Shown piece by piece: positions 1 to 8,226 of a DNA stretch of 64,000 bases. The notes beneath the pieces were generated by a model. That model ran no database searches and was not told the origin of the DNA. It saw only the letters and a list, made by a program, of their open reading frames with translations. Both the position numbers and the translations under genes were made by a program. How positions within the stretch are numbered: the stretch's first letter is position 1; each line of letters starts with the position of its first letter. The stretch is from Microbispora hainanensis (GTDB taxonomy: Bacteria; Actinomycetota; Actinomycetes; Streptosporangiales; Streptosporangiaceae): assembly GCF_036186745.1 (NCBI RefSeq), contig NZ_CP108086.1:7502001-7566000 (forward strand), written 5' to 3'.

Positions 1-1
1 T

Positions 2-2236
2 GAGCTGACGCTCAAGGAGCTCGCCGAGATCCTCGACGGCGTCGAGGGCCCGTACATCCTCAGCGACCTGCGTTACGGCGAAGGACCGCTGTTCGTCCGC
101 TACGGCGGGTTCGCCGAGCGCCACTGCCTCGACGAGAACGGCGAGCGGGTCCTCGCGATCGAGAACGCCGACGGCGACCTCGTCCCCGACGTGCGTGGTC
201 CCGCGTTCGCCCTGCCCTCCTGGGTGACCCTGCCCGTGTTCCTCGAACCCCACCTGGCCGCGCGCAACGCGGTGACGCTCGAAGGCGTGCCGTACGCGGT
301 GGACGGCGTGCTGCACTTCTCCAACGGCGGCGGCGTCTACCTGGGGCACTACAGGCGCACCGGCGAGAAGGTGGTGCTCAAGGAGGCCCGCCCGCACGCC
401 GGGCTGGACGTCGAGGGACGCGACGCCGTCACCCGCCTGCGGCACGAGGCCGCGATCATGGAGCGCCTGGCCGGCCTCGACGTCGTCCCGGCGCTGCGCG
501 ATTACTTCACCGTCGGCGAGCACCACTTCCTGGTGCAGGAGTACGTCGACGGCACCTCGCTCAGCCAGCTCATCGCCCAGAAGCACCCCCTCACGCGCGC
601 CGACCGCACCCCCGTCATGGACGCGGACTACGCCGGGTGGGCCATCGGGATGCTCGCCAAGGTGCGGGCGGCGGTCTCGGCGCTGCACGAGCGCGGCGTG
701 GTGTTCGGCGACCTGCACCCCTTCAACGTCCTGGTGGACGGCGACCGCGTGGTCCTGATCGACTTCGAGGTCTCCTCCCCCGTCGAGGAGCGCAGGCGAC
801 CGACGCTCGCCAATCCCGGCTTCGTGCCGCCGCGCGAGCTGGCCGGCGTCGCAGCCGACGAGTACGCGCTGGCCTGCCTGCACCTGGGCGTGTTCGCCCC
901 GATGACCACCATGCTGCTGCAGCTCCACCGGCCCAAGGCCGCCCAGCTCGGCCGGCTGATCGTCGAGACGTTCCCGGTGCCGCCCGCGCTGATCGAGGGG
1001 GCCGTACGGACGATCCTCGGGCAGGATCCGCCCGCGCCGGAGCCGAGCCGGCTCCCCCGGCGGGCCCGGCTCACCCAGGGCTGGCCCGCCCTGCGGGAGG
1101 CGCTGGCGAAGGCGATCCTCGCCTCGGCGACGCCGGAACGCGACGACCGCCTGTTCCCCGGCGACATCGTCCAGTTCGAGCCCGGCGGTGGGGTGAGCCT
1201 CGCCAACGGCGCGGCGGGCGTCCTGTACGCGCTCGCGGCGACCGGGGCGGGACGCTTCCCCGAGCACGAGGAGTGGCTGCTCAGGCAGGCCGCCGAACCC
1301 GGCATCGGGCCCGGCTTCTACAACGGGCTGCACGGGGTGGCGTACGCGCTGGAGGCGCTCGGCCGCCGCGAGGACGCGCTCGACGTGGCGGAACGGTGCG
1401 CACGAGAGCCGGGGGAACAACGGCTGGACCTGAGTCTCTACCGCGGCCTGTCCGGCATCGGCCTCACCCTGATGCACCTGCACGACGCGACCGGCGAGCC
1501 GGAGTTGCGCGAGCGGGCCGCGCGCGTCGTGGCGCTGGTGGCCGACCGGCTCGGCGGCCCGGACGACGTGCCCGAGATCAGCGGCGGCAAGCACCCGCAC
1601 GCGGGGCTGATGTACGGCTCGTCGGGGCCTGCCCTGATGTTCCTGCACGCCTACGAGCGCACCGGCGACCCCGGCCTGCTCGACCTCGCGGCCACCGCGC
1701 TGCGGCAGGACCTGCGCCGGTGCGTCGGCCGCGAGGACGGTCAGCTTCAGGTGCAGCAGGGCTGGCGGACCAACCCCTACCTCGACGAGGGGTCGGCCGG
1801 CATCGGCGTGGTGCTGGACCGCTACCTCGCCCACCGGCACGACGAGACCTTCGCCGAGTCGCTGGCCGCCATCCGGCCGGTCACGACACTGCCCTACTAC
1901 ATCCAGCCGGGGCTGTTCGCGGGCCGGGCCGGCATGATCGCCTGCCTGTCGTCCGGCTCGCGCCCCGACCCCGAGGCCGCCGCGGCGCAGATCGCCCGGC
2001 TGGCCTGGCACGAGCTTCCCTACCAGGGCGGGCTGGCCTTCCCCGGAGCCCAGTTGCTCCGGCTGTCCATGGATCTCGCCACCGGGAGCGCCGGCGTGCT
2101 GCTCGCGCTCGGCACCGCGCTGCACGACGAGCCGGTCCATCTCCCGTTCCTCGAACCCCCCGGACGGTCCCGGGCGCAGGGGCCCCTGCGCACCGCCGCC
2201 GGGTCGAACGTCCCGACCAGCCTCGAAAGGAGGTGA
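2..2236 (+). CDS. ramC: Class III lanthipeptide synthetase LanKC (RamC/AmfT-like), 5'-truncated
   Basis: The reading frame is open from the first complete codon, so the gene begins before the window; 744 residues are visible, while RamC-type enzymes are about 850-930. The visible part starts inside the N-terminal lyase region (GPYILSDLRYGEGPLFVRYGGF). Next comes the kinase: glycine loop SNGGGVYLGHYRRTG with the ATP lysine in VVLKEARPHAG, catalytic loop FGDLHPFNVLV and metal site LIDFE. The C-terminal LanC-like domain has repeated G-x-x-G motifs (LYRGLSGIG, MYGSSGPAL, DEGSAGIG) but none of the Cys-Cys-His zinc ligands of class I/II cyclases, as expected for class III. The family phosphorylates Ser/Thr of the precursor, eliminates phosphate and cyclises onto Cys to form lanthionine or labionin. 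The stop codon lies inside the Shine-Dalgarno of the first precursor gene, so the two are probably coupled. An internal ATG at 191 is not the start. Confidence 0.95.
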   Translation, partial: ELTLKELAEILDGVEGPYILSDLRYGEGPLFVRYGGFAERHCLDENGERVLAIENADGDLVPDVRGPAFALPSWVTLPVFLEPHLAARNAVTLEGVPYAVDGVLHFSNGGGVYLGHYRRTGEKVVLKEARPHAGLDVEGRDAVTRLRHEAAIMERLAGLDVVPALRDYFTVGEHHFLVQEYVDGTSLSQLIAQKHPLTRADRTPVMDADYAGWAIGMLAKVRAAVSALHERGVVFGDLHPFNVLVDGDRVVLIDFEVSSPVEERRRPTLANPGFVPPRELAGVAADEYALACLHLGVFAPMTTMLLQLHRPKAAQLGRLIVETFPVPPALIEGAVRTILGQDPPAPEPSRLPRRARLTQGWPALREALAKAILASATPERDDRLFPGDIVQFEPGGGVSLANGAAGVLYALAATGAGRFPEHEEWLLRQAAEPGIGPGFYNGLHGVAYALEALGRREDALDVAERCAREPGEQRLDLSLYRGLSGIGLTLMHLHDATGEPELRERAARVVALVADRLGGPDDVPEISGGKHPHAGLMYGSSGPALMFLHAYERTGDPGLLDLAATALRQDLRRCVGREDGQLQVQQGWRTNPYLDEGSAGIGVVLDRYLAHRHDETFAESLAAIRPVTTLPYYIQPGLFAGRAGMIACLSSGSRPDPEAAAAQIARLAWHELPYQGGLAFPGAQLLRLSMDLATGSAGVLLALGTALHDEPVHLPFLEPPGRSRAQGPLRTAAGSNVPTSLERR

Positions 2237-2244
2237 AACGCGCA

Positions 2245-2382
2245 ATGGCGCTCCTCGACCTGCAGACCCTCGAGGCCCCCGGCGGTTACGGCGGTGGCCA
2301 CGGCGGCGGCGGCAGCAACCTGAGCCTCCTGGCCTGCACCCCGCACGAGAACAGCAGCCTCAGCCTGCTCTGCGGCTGGTAA
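2245..2382 (+). CDS. ramS1: SapB/AmfS-like class III lanthipeptide precursor, copy 1
   Basis: A 45-residue peptide. The leader begins MALLDLQTLEAP, matching the LLDLQ recognition helix of RamS/AmfS precursors. A Gly/His-rich linker follows (GGYGGGHGGGG) and then a core with two class III ring motifs: SNLSLLAC (Ser24, Ser27, Cys31; SxxSxxxC) and SSLSLLC (Ser37, Ser40, Cys43; SxxSxxC), ending GW. The expected product is a two-ring, surface-active morphogenetic peptide like SapB, modified by the adjacent synthetase. Ring type (lanthionine or labionin) cannot be read from DNA. The Shine-Dalgarno AAGGAGGTGA (2227-2236) overlaps the synthetase stop. It differs from copy 2 only in the leader (T/N, A/I, Y/H); the cores are identical. 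Confidence 0.93.
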   Translation: MALLDLQTLEAPGGYGGGHGGGGSNLSLLACTPHENSSLSLLCGW

Positions 2383-2606
2383 CACGCTGACGACCTTCCG
2401 GTGAACACGAACGTCAGCCCCATCCCCGGCTGACGAAACCCATACAAGGAGATGTTCCAGATGGCGCTTCTCGACCTGCAGAACCTCGAGATCCCCGGCG
2501 GCCACGGCGGTGGCCACGGCGGCGGCGGCAGCAACCTGAGCCTCCTGGCCTGCACCCCGCACGAGAACAGCAGCCTCAGCCTGCTCTGCGGCTGGTAACA
2601 CGCTGA
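2288..2606 (+). repeat. Tandem duplication of the lanthipeptide precursor gene
   Basis: Positions 2288-2390 and 2504-2606 appear identical over 103 bp (offset 216). This covers the linker, the core, the stop and eight bases past it. Sequences upstream of the two start codons differ, including the ribosome-binding sites. The sharp boundary suggests recent duplication or gene conversion limited to the core-encoding half. Confidence 0.9.
2461..2598 (+). CDS. ramS2: SapB/AmfS-like class III lanthipeptide precursor, copy 2
   Basis: A second 45-residue precursor, starting 216 bp after the first, with its own AAGGAG (2446-2451, 9 nt from ATG). The leader is MALLDLQNLEIP, then GGHGGGHGGGG, then a core identical to copy 1 (two SxxS...C motifs, C-terminal GW). 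In known ram/amf systems the exported peptide coats emerging aerial hyphae and lowers surface tension. The identical cores suggest a gene-dosage role or recent homogenisation, not a two-component product. About 120 bp separate its stop from the first exporter gene. Confidence 0.93.
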   Translation: MALLDLQNLEIPGGHGGGHGGGGSNLSLLACTPHENSSLSLLCGW

Positions 2607-2720
2607 GGGAGTCCTGGGCGGTCGTCGCGGCCGCCCAGGCTTCCGCGTTTACGGCCCCGGCCGGTCGGCCGCGGGAGCCCCTCCCGTCCTGTCCGGCCTT
2701 TCACCCCTTTGGAGGATCCG

Positions 2721-4589
2721 GTGAGCTCTCGTCCGGCGGACCTGCTGATCGCGCGGGCCGTACGGCGCGGCGGCCCGTGGCTCGCCGTGCTCGCGGCGAC
2801 GGCGCTGCTGGGCGCGGCGGCCGACCTGCTGCTCCCGGCGGCGCTCGGCCGCGCCGTCGACGTCGTGGTACGGATCCAGTCGCGAACGGGGGCGGGGCCA
2901 GGAGCGGAGACCGGGGCGGGATCGGGAGCGGGGGCCGGCGTGGGGGCGGGAGCGGGGGGTGAGGCCGCGTTCGGGCTCACCGGCCCGCTCGCGACCGCCG
3001 TGCTGCTGATCGCGCTGGTCGTCGCGTGCGACGCGCTGGGCGTGCTCGCGGCCGGGGTGAGCGGGGCGCGGGCCGCCCGGTGGCTGCGCTCCCGGGTGGT
3101 GGCTCACACCCTGTCCGTCGGCGCCGGCATGACCCGGCACCTCGCGCCGGGCGAGATCGTCACCCGCGCCGGGGTGAACGTGGAGGAGGCCGGGCGGACC
3201 CCCGAGGCGGTGGTCACCGCGGCCACGCTCGTCGTTCCCGCGGCCGGCAGCGTCGTCGCCCTCGCGCTGATCGACCCGTGGCTCGCCGTCACGCTGGTGG
3301 CCGGCCTGCTCCTGATCGTCGCCGTGCTCCGCGCGTTCATGCGCAGGACCACGGCGGCCTCCGGCGGCTACCAGCAGGCCCAGGGAGAGATCGCGGGCAT
3401 GCTGGTGGGCGCGCTCGCCGGGGCCCGCACCATCACCGCCGCCGGAACCGAGGACCGGGAGGCGGCGCGTGTGCTCGCCCCGCTCCCCCGCCTGCGCGCC
3501 CACGGCCTGGCGCTGTGGCGGCTGCAGGCGCGGGCCGGTGTCCAGGCCGCCGTCGTCGTCCCGCTTCTGGAGATCGCCGTGCTCGCCGCCGGCGGGCTGC
3601 GCCTGTCGGCAGGCGGCCTCACCGTCGGGGAACTGCTCGCCGCCGCGCGCTACGTCGTGCTCGGGGCGGGTCTGGGGTCGGCGCTCGGCTACGCGGCACG
3701 CATCGCCCGCGCCCGGTCGGCCGCCCAGCGCCTGGAGGAGCTGTTCGCCGTGCCGCCCCCGGCGTACGGGGACCGGCCGCTGCCGCCGGGCCCGGGCACG
3801 CTGGAACTGCGTGACGTGACCGTACGGGCCGACGGCACACGGCTGCTGAGCGGTGTCAGCCTGGTCGTGCCGGGCGGCACGTGCACGGCGGTGGTGGGCC
3901 GCTCGGGCTCGGGCAAGTCGTCGCTGGCCGCCGTCGCGGGCCGGCTCGTCGATCCCGAACGCGGCGCGGTCCTGCTCGACGGCGTGCCCCTGCGCGAGAT
4001 CGGCCGCGAGCCGCTGCGCCGCGCCGTCGGATACGCGTTCGAGCGGCCCGCGCTGTTCGGCGAGACGCTGGCCGAGGCCGTCGCCTTCGGCCTCCCCCCG
4101 GGGGACGGCACCGCGCACAGTACGGCGCGCAGCAGGGACAAGGCGCGCACCGAGAACGCGACGCGCAGCAGGGACACGGCGTGCGCCGAGGACGCGGCGC
4201 GGGCGGCCGCCGTCGCCGCCTGCGCCGACGTCTTCATCCGGCGGCTGCCGCACGGGTACGCCACCCCGGTCGCCGAGGCGCCGATGTCCGGGGGCGAGGT
4301 CCAGCGGATCGGCCTGGCCCGCGCGTTCGCCCAGGCCGGCCGGCTGCTGATCCTGGACGACGCCATGTCGAGCCTCGACACGGTGACCGAGCGGCAGGTC
4401 GGGCGGGCGCTCACCGGGAGCCTGTCCGGCCGCACCCGGCTGGTGGTGGCCCATCGCGTGACGACGGCGGCCCAGGCCGACCAGGTCGTGTGGCTGGAGG
4501 ACGGACGGGTCCGCGCGACCGGCACGCACGAGCGACTGTGGCACGACCCCGGCTACCGCGCGGTCTTCCGCGCCGAGGACGCCTCGTGA
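2721..4589 (+). CDS. ramA: ABC exporter subunit, RamA-like (TMD-NBD half transporter)
   Basis: A 622-residue half-transporter, presumably pairing with the next gene product to export the modified lanthipeptide. An N-terminal transmembrane domain (about residues 1-300) is followed by an ATPase with Walker A GRSGSGKSS, signature MSGGEVQR and Walker B LLILDDAMSSLD. The residue after the Walker B Asp is Asp rather than Glu, so this site may be the degenerate one of a heterodimer. Two low-complexity insertions stand out: a Gly/Ala run after the first membrane helix (DNA 2880-2960), and a duplicated Arg/Ser/Ala segment between Q-loop and signature (DNA about 4122-4200). I chose the GTG at 2721 because GGAGGA (2711-2716) precedes it; an in-frame TTG at 2709 overlaps that site. 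Its end overlaps the next start by 4 bp. Confidence 0.88.
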   Translation: MSSRPADLLIARAVRRGGPWLAVLAATALLGAAADLLLPAALGRAVDVVVRIQSRTGAGPGAETGAGSGAGAGVGAGAGGEAAFGLTGPLATAVLLIALVVACDALGVLAAGVSGARAARWLRSRVVAHTLSVGAGMTRHLAPGEIVTRAGVNVEEAGRTPEAVVTAATLVVPAAGSVVALALIDPWLAVTLVAGLLLIVAVLRAFMRRTTAASGGYQQAQGEIAGMLVGALAGARTITAAGTEDREAARVLAPLPRLRAHGLALWRLQARAGVQAAVVVPLLEIAVLAAGGLRLSAGGLTVGELLAAARYVVLGAGLGSALGYAARIARARSAAQRLEELFAVPPPAYGDRPLPPGPGTLELRDVTVRADGTRLLSGVSLVVPGGTCTAVVGRSGSGKSSLAAVAGRLVDPERGAVLLDGVPLREIGREPLRRAVGYAFERPALFGETLAEAVAFGLPPGDGTAHSTARSRDKARTENATRSRDTACAEDAARAAAVAACADVFIRRLPHGYATPVAEAPMSGGEVQRIGLARAFAQAGRLLILDDAMSSLDTVTERQVGRALTGSLSGRTRLVVAHRVTTAAQADQVVWLEDGRVRATGTHERLWHDPGYRAVFRAEDAS

Positions 4590-6511
4590 AGCGCCGCGCA
4601 CCCGGCGGGGCCGACGCGCGGCGTCACGACACCCACGCCCCGGCCCCCGCTGCCCCTGCCGCACGGACCACACCCACCGGACCCACCGGACCTGCCGCAC
4701 CAGCCACCCACAACGAGGCGGGCGGCGCCCTCGATGGCGCGGAGGCGCGGCGGGTGCTCACGCGGGCGCTGTTGCGCGCGCCCTCCCGGCTGGTGTGGCT
4801 GGCCTGCTGGTCGGTGGCGGAGACCCTGCCCGCGCTGACCGGCGGGTATGCGATCGCGCGGGCCGTGGACGACGGCTTCGCCGCGGGGCGGCCCGGCACC
4901 GGCCTGATCTGGCTGGGCGTGCTCGCCGCCGCGTGGGGGGTGGCCGCGCTGGCGGCCCGGCAGGTGCTGCTGCTCATCGCGGGGATCGTCGAGCCGTTCC
5001 GCGATGACCTGCTGGAACGCGTGGTGACCGGGGCGCTGCGGGCCGGGCGGGGCGGCGACAGCGCGGCCGTCGCCCGGATGAACCACCAGGTCGAGCTGGC
5101 CAGGGACGCCTTCGGCGCGATCATCACGGTGGTCAGGACCTTCGTGTTCACGCTGGCCGGGGTGGCGGTGGGGCTGACGACCCTGGCCGCCGAGGTCGTG
5201 CCGCTGGTGCTGGCTCCGGTGGCCCTGGGGCTCGGCCTGTTCCTCGTCTCCCTGCCCGCCCTGGCCCGGCGTCAGCGCGAGTTCATCGTCGCCGACGAGC
5301 GTACGGCCGCCGCGGTGGCCGCGATGGCGGGCGGCCTGCGGGACGTGACCGCCTGCGGCGGCGAGGCGCGCGTCGCGGCGAGCGTCGGGCGGGAGATCTC
5401 CCGGCAGGCGGGGGCCGCACGGGCGCTGGCCCGGGTGACGGCGTCGCGGACGCTGTCGCTGGCGGTGGGCGGGTGGCTGCCGGTGGTGCTCCTGCTGGCG
5501 GGCGCGCCCTGGCTGGTGCGCCAGGGGGTGACCGGAGGGGTGATCCTCGGCGCGCTGACCTACGTGATGCAGTCGCTCTCCCCCGCGCTCGGCGGCCTGG
5601 TCCAGGGCCTCGGGGTGAGCGGGATCCGCCTGGCCGTCACACTGGAGCGAATCCTGCACGCGCCCGGCCCGCCCGTGCCGCACGGCGACCGGGAGCCCGG
5701 CGGGGTCCGGCTGGAGCTGCGCGGCGTGCGCTTCGCCTACGGCGAGCCGGGGCACAAGGCCCCCGAGCCGGTGATCGACGGGCTGGACCTCGACGTGCCC
5801 GAGGGCGACCACCTGGCCGTCGTCGGCCCGAGCGGCATCGGCAAGTCCACGCTGGCCGCGCTCGTCGCCGGCCTGCTGACCCCGGACGACGGCGAGGTCC
5901 TCGTCGGAGGTGTCCCGGCCACACAGGTCAGTCCGGCCGCCCGCGCGCTGATCCCCCAGGAGGCGTACGTCTTCCCCGGCACCCTGGCGGAGAACCTGAC
6001 GTACCTCGCGCCGGGCACGCCTCCCGATCGGGTGGACGAGGCGGTGGCGGCGTTCGGGCTGACGGAGCTCGCGCGGCGCACCGGAGGCGGCCCGCTCGAC
6101 CCGGCCGAGCTGTCCGCGGGCGAACGGCAGCTCGTCGCGCTGGCGAGGACCTACCTGTCCCCCGCCCGTCTGGTCGTGCTCGACGAGGCGACCTGTCATC
6201 TCGATCCGGCGGCGGAGGCGCGGGCGGAGGCGGCCTTCGCGGCGCGGCCGGGAACGGTGATCGTCGTGGCGCACCGGATCTCCTCGGCCCTGCGGGCCCG
6301 GCGGGTGCTCGTCATGGACGGCACGCGCGTCCGGCTCGGCACGCACGAGGAGATGGTGGCCTCATCCCCGCTGTACGCCGGCCTGGTGGGCCACTGGGAG
6401 GGCCCGGGGAGGCTACCGGCGGGGGCGGTAGCGCAGGATGCCGAGATCCCGGCCGGGCGCGGGCCACAGCCAGCCGCACTCGGAGGCGATCTGGATCGCC
6501 TCGACGCGTGA
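4586..6511 (+). CDS. ramB: ABC exporter subunit, RamB-like (TMD-NBD half transporter)
   Basis: A 641-residue half-transporter starting with GTG inside the GTGA overlap with ramA. An unusual N-terminal extension of about 50 residues rich in Ala/Pro/Thr precedes the membrane domain. The ATPase has Walker A GPSGIGKST, signature LSAGERQL and a canonical Walker B LVVLDEATCHLD, complementing the Asp-containing site of RamA. The last ~33 residues, after the usual NBD end at YAGLVGHWEG, are encoded opposite the 3' end of the convergent regulator gene and look like a non-conserved overprinted tail. Probable role: export of the SapB-like peptides. Confidence 0.88.
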   Translation: MKRRAPGGADARRHDTHAPAPAAPAARTTPTGPTGPAAPATHNEAGGALDGAEARRVLTRALLRAPSRLVWLACWSVAETLPALTGGYAIARAVDDGFAAGRPGTGLIWLGVLAAAWGVAALAARQVLLLIAGIVEPFRDDLLERVVTGALRAGRGGDSAAVARMNHQVELARDAFGAIITVVRTFVFTLAGVAVGLTTLAAEVVPLVLAPVALGLGLFLVSLPALARRQREFIVADERTAAAVAAMAGGLRDVTACGGEARVAASVGREISRQAGAARALARVTASRTLSLAVGGWLPVVLLLAGAPWLVRQGVTGGVILGALTYVMQSLSPALGGLVQGLGVSGIRLAVTLERILHAPGPPVPHGDREPGGVRLELRGVRFAYGEPGHKAPEPVIDGLDLDVPEGDHLAVVGPSGIGKSTLAALVAGLLTPDDGEVLVGGVPATQVSPAARALIPQEAYVFPGTLAENLTYLAPGTPPDRVDEAVAAFGLTELARRTGGGPLDPAELSAGERQLVALARTYLSPARLVVLDEATCHLDPAAEARAEAAFAARPGTVIVVAHRISSALRARRVLVMDGTRVRLGTHEEMVASSPLYAGLVGHWEGPGRLPAGAVAQDAEIPAGRGPQPAALGGDLDRLDA

Positions 6512-7069
6512 GCGGGCGCCGACCTTGGTGATGATGCGGGACAGGTAGTTGCGGACCGTGCCCCGCGACAGCGACAGGCGGTCGGCGATCTCTCCCACGG
6601 TGGCGCCGCCGGCCGCGCTCTCCAGGACGTCGAGCTCGCGGGCGGTCAGCGGGTTGCTGTCGGCGTCGAGCGCGGCCACCGCGAGCTCGGGGTCGATGAC
6701 CCGTTCCCCCTTCGACACGCGGCGGATGCAGTCCACGAGGTGGCCCGGCGAGGCGTCCTTCACGACGAAGCCGCGCACGCCGGCGTCCAGCGCCTTGCGC
6801 AGCGCCATGGGCGTCCCGAGCCCGGTGAGGACGACGGTCTTGCAGGAGGGCAACCGGCGGTGCAGTTCGGCCGCCGCGGTGATGCCGTCGACACCGGGCA
6901 TCCCGATGTCGAGCACCGCGACGTCGGGGCGCCGCAGGCAGCCGAGCCTGACGATGTCCTCGCCCTTGTCCGCCTCGGCCACCACCTCGAGGTCGTCCTC
7001 GCTCGACAGCAGAGCGACCAGCGCCTTGCGGATGAGGTGCATGTCCTCGGCGAGCATCAGTCGGATCAA
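6413..7069 (-). CDS. ramR: NarL/LuxR-type response regulator, RamR-like
   Basis: A 218-residue regulator. The receiver domain has acidic residues E8/D9, phospho-acceptor Asp54 in VAVLDIGMPG, Thr82 and Lys104. The C-terminal LuxR helix-turn-helix reads LTARELDVLESAAGG...RLSLSRGTVRNYLSRI (about 141-180). In Streptomyces, RamR activates ramCSAB to trigger aerial growth; linkage here argues for the same job. No histidine kinase is adjacent, as in the Streptomyces ram locus. Unlike the classic co-directional arrangement, this gene is convergent and its coding region overlaps ramB by 99 bp. A 6-4-6 inverted repeat lies 23 bp upstream. Confidence 0.88.
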   Translation of the reverse strand: MIRLMLAEDMHLIRKALVALLSSEDDLEVVAEADKGEDIVRLGCLRRPDVAVLDIGMPGVDGITAAAELHRRLPSCKTVVLTGLGTPMALRKALDAGVRGFVVKDASPGHLVDCIRRVSKGERVIDPELAVAALDADSNPLTARELDVLESAAGGATVGEIADRLSLSRGTVRNYLSRIITKVGARSRVEAIQIASECGWLWPAPGRDLGILRYRPRR

Positions 7070-7091
7070 ACCAGACCCCCCTACACGCGAT

Positions 7092-7107
7092 GCGAGCGGA
7101 CGCTCGC
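7092..7107. promoter_or_regulatory. Inverted repeat upstream of ramR
   Basis: GCGAGC-GGAC-GCTCGC is a perfect 6-bp inverted repeat with a 4-bp spacer, 22 bp before the ramR ATG. It could be an operator or a small 5'-UTR hairpin. No family-specific consensus was matched. Confidence 0.35.
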
Positions 7108-7212
7108 CGTTGGTGACCGCGGCGCCCCACTCACTATGAGGGTTCCGCGCGCACGCCGGGACCTCTCTACCCGAACTGTCACCTTTAATCAGGAAGCGCG
7201 TCAGAGAACAAC

Positions 7213-7248
7213 CGACGCCCGGCCCCCTTCACGGGGAACCGGGCGTCG
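7213..7248. terminator. Hairpin terminator downstream of the secreted Ig-like gene
   Basis: CGACGCCCGG (7213-7222) pairs perfectly with CCGGGCGTCG (7239-7248), and an inner CCCC/GGGG pair extends the stem around TTCAC. It starts 13 bp past the stop of the minus-strand gene ending at 7261 and may also insulate ramR. Confidence 0.7.
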
Positions 7249-7260
7249 CGGTCGGGGTTT

Positions 7261-8226
7261 CTAGTGGCGCACGACCTTCACGTAGTCGGTCGCCTGGGAA
7301 CCCTTGAGCCCGTGGCCGCCGTCGAACCGCACCGCCCAGGTGCCGGAGCGGAAGGCCCGGACCTTGGTGGCGAAGTCGCCGTCACCGGCGGTCTTGACGG
7401 AGTTGACGTACTGCCACTTGTGGGAGCCGGAGGGCTGGAAGTAGACCTTCACGGTCTGCGAGCCCAGCCAGTGCCAGCTGTTCCAGTAGTTGTTGCTGTC
7501 GGAGCAGAAGCGGGCGCCGCCACGGCGGCCGGTGAAGTCGTTCCACCCGTAGTACCAGTCACCCCAGCACTGCGCGACCTGCAGCGTGCCCTTGAGGGTG
7601 AGCGAGCGGCCCTTGCGGACCGGCTCGGGCGTGGCGTCGAAGCCGGCGATGCGGGTCGCCTTCGGACCCGTCGGGCGCGGCGCGTGCGACACCTTGCGCT
7701 TCACCGTGAAGCTGCGGTCGGTGGTGTACTTCTTGCCGTCGAGGCCGACGGCCACGACGTGCACCTTGTAGGTGCCGGCGCGGTCGTTCCAGTCGAAGCT
7801 CCACGTCCGCGAGGTGTGGTCGAGCTTCGGACCGTTGTGACCGCTCTTCTGCTTGCCGAACCAGTGGTTGCCGCCGTGGCCGCCGTGACCGACCCCGGGA
7901 CCCCACAGGTCGATGTCCACGCTCTGGACGTCCTTGGTCGTGACCCGGGCGGTGACCTGGGCGGACCGGCCCTTGCTCACCACGACCACGTTCGGGCTGA
8001 CGTCGACCGACAGGATGCGCGGGTCGGGCTTGTACGGCTTGTGGAAGTCGGGCTGGTGGGAGTCCGGCTTGTGCGGCTTGTTGAAGGTGTGCCCAGCGGA
8101 GGGGCTCGGCGTGGGCGTCGACGTGGGCGCGACAGTGTCCGCGTACGCGGGCGCAGTCGCGAGCGCCGTGGCGCCCATGGCGACCGCTACCAGGGTGGTA
8201 GCAGCTCGTTTCACCATGAGGGTCAT
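7261..8226 (-). CDS. Secreted Ig-like domain protein, unknown function
   Basis: A 321-residue exported protein. The signal peptide is clear (KRAATTLVAVAMGATALATAPAYA, cleavage after AYA). A Pro/Thr/Ser linker and a His/Lys/Pro repeat region (KPHKPDSHQPDFHKPYKPD) follow. Then come two Ig-like beta domains, the second containing a Trp/Tyr/Asn-rich stretch (WGDWYYGWNDF) and two cysteines. A second in-frame ATG at 8217 (MVKRAATT) has the better-spaced GAGG and may be the true start. The similar secreted gene just upstream on the same strand suggests a small family. Specific function unknown. Confidence 0.85.
   Translation of the reverse strand: MTLMVKRAATTLVAVAMGATALATAPAYADTVAPTSTPTPSPSAGHTFNKPHKPDSHQPDFHKPYKPDPRILSVDVSPNVVVVSKGRSAQVTARVTTKDVQSVDIDLWGPGVGHGGHGGNHWFGKQKSGHNGPKLDHTSRTWSFDWNDRAGTYKVHVVAVGLDGKKYTTDRSFTVKRKVSHAPRPTGPKATRIAGFDATPEPVRKGRSLTLKGTLQVAQCWGDWYYGWNDFTGRRGGARFCSDSNNYWNSWHWLGSQTVKVYFQPSGSHKWQYVNSVKTAGDGDFATKVRAFRSGTWAVRFDGGHGLKGSQATDYVKVVRH

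Noticed and set aside
191-2236. A complete 681-residue kinase/cyclase gene starting at ATG 191
   Set aside because: The frame is open and conserved (GPYILSDLRYGEGP...) upstream to the window edge, so 191 is internal to a truncated LanKC.
637-2382. A 581-codon frame ending in the first precursor peptide
   Set aside because: It is an out-of-frame reading of the LanKC gene with Arg/Gly/Ala-rich nonsense; only the last 45 codons, with their own ribosome site, are real.
2649-4700. Long open frame antisense to ramA, and similar long antisense frames elsewhere (e.g. 9056-11464, 35495-37894)
   Set aside because: Long antisense frames arise from GC-rich codon bias; the proteins are low-complexity Arg/Gly/Ala with no recognisable motif.
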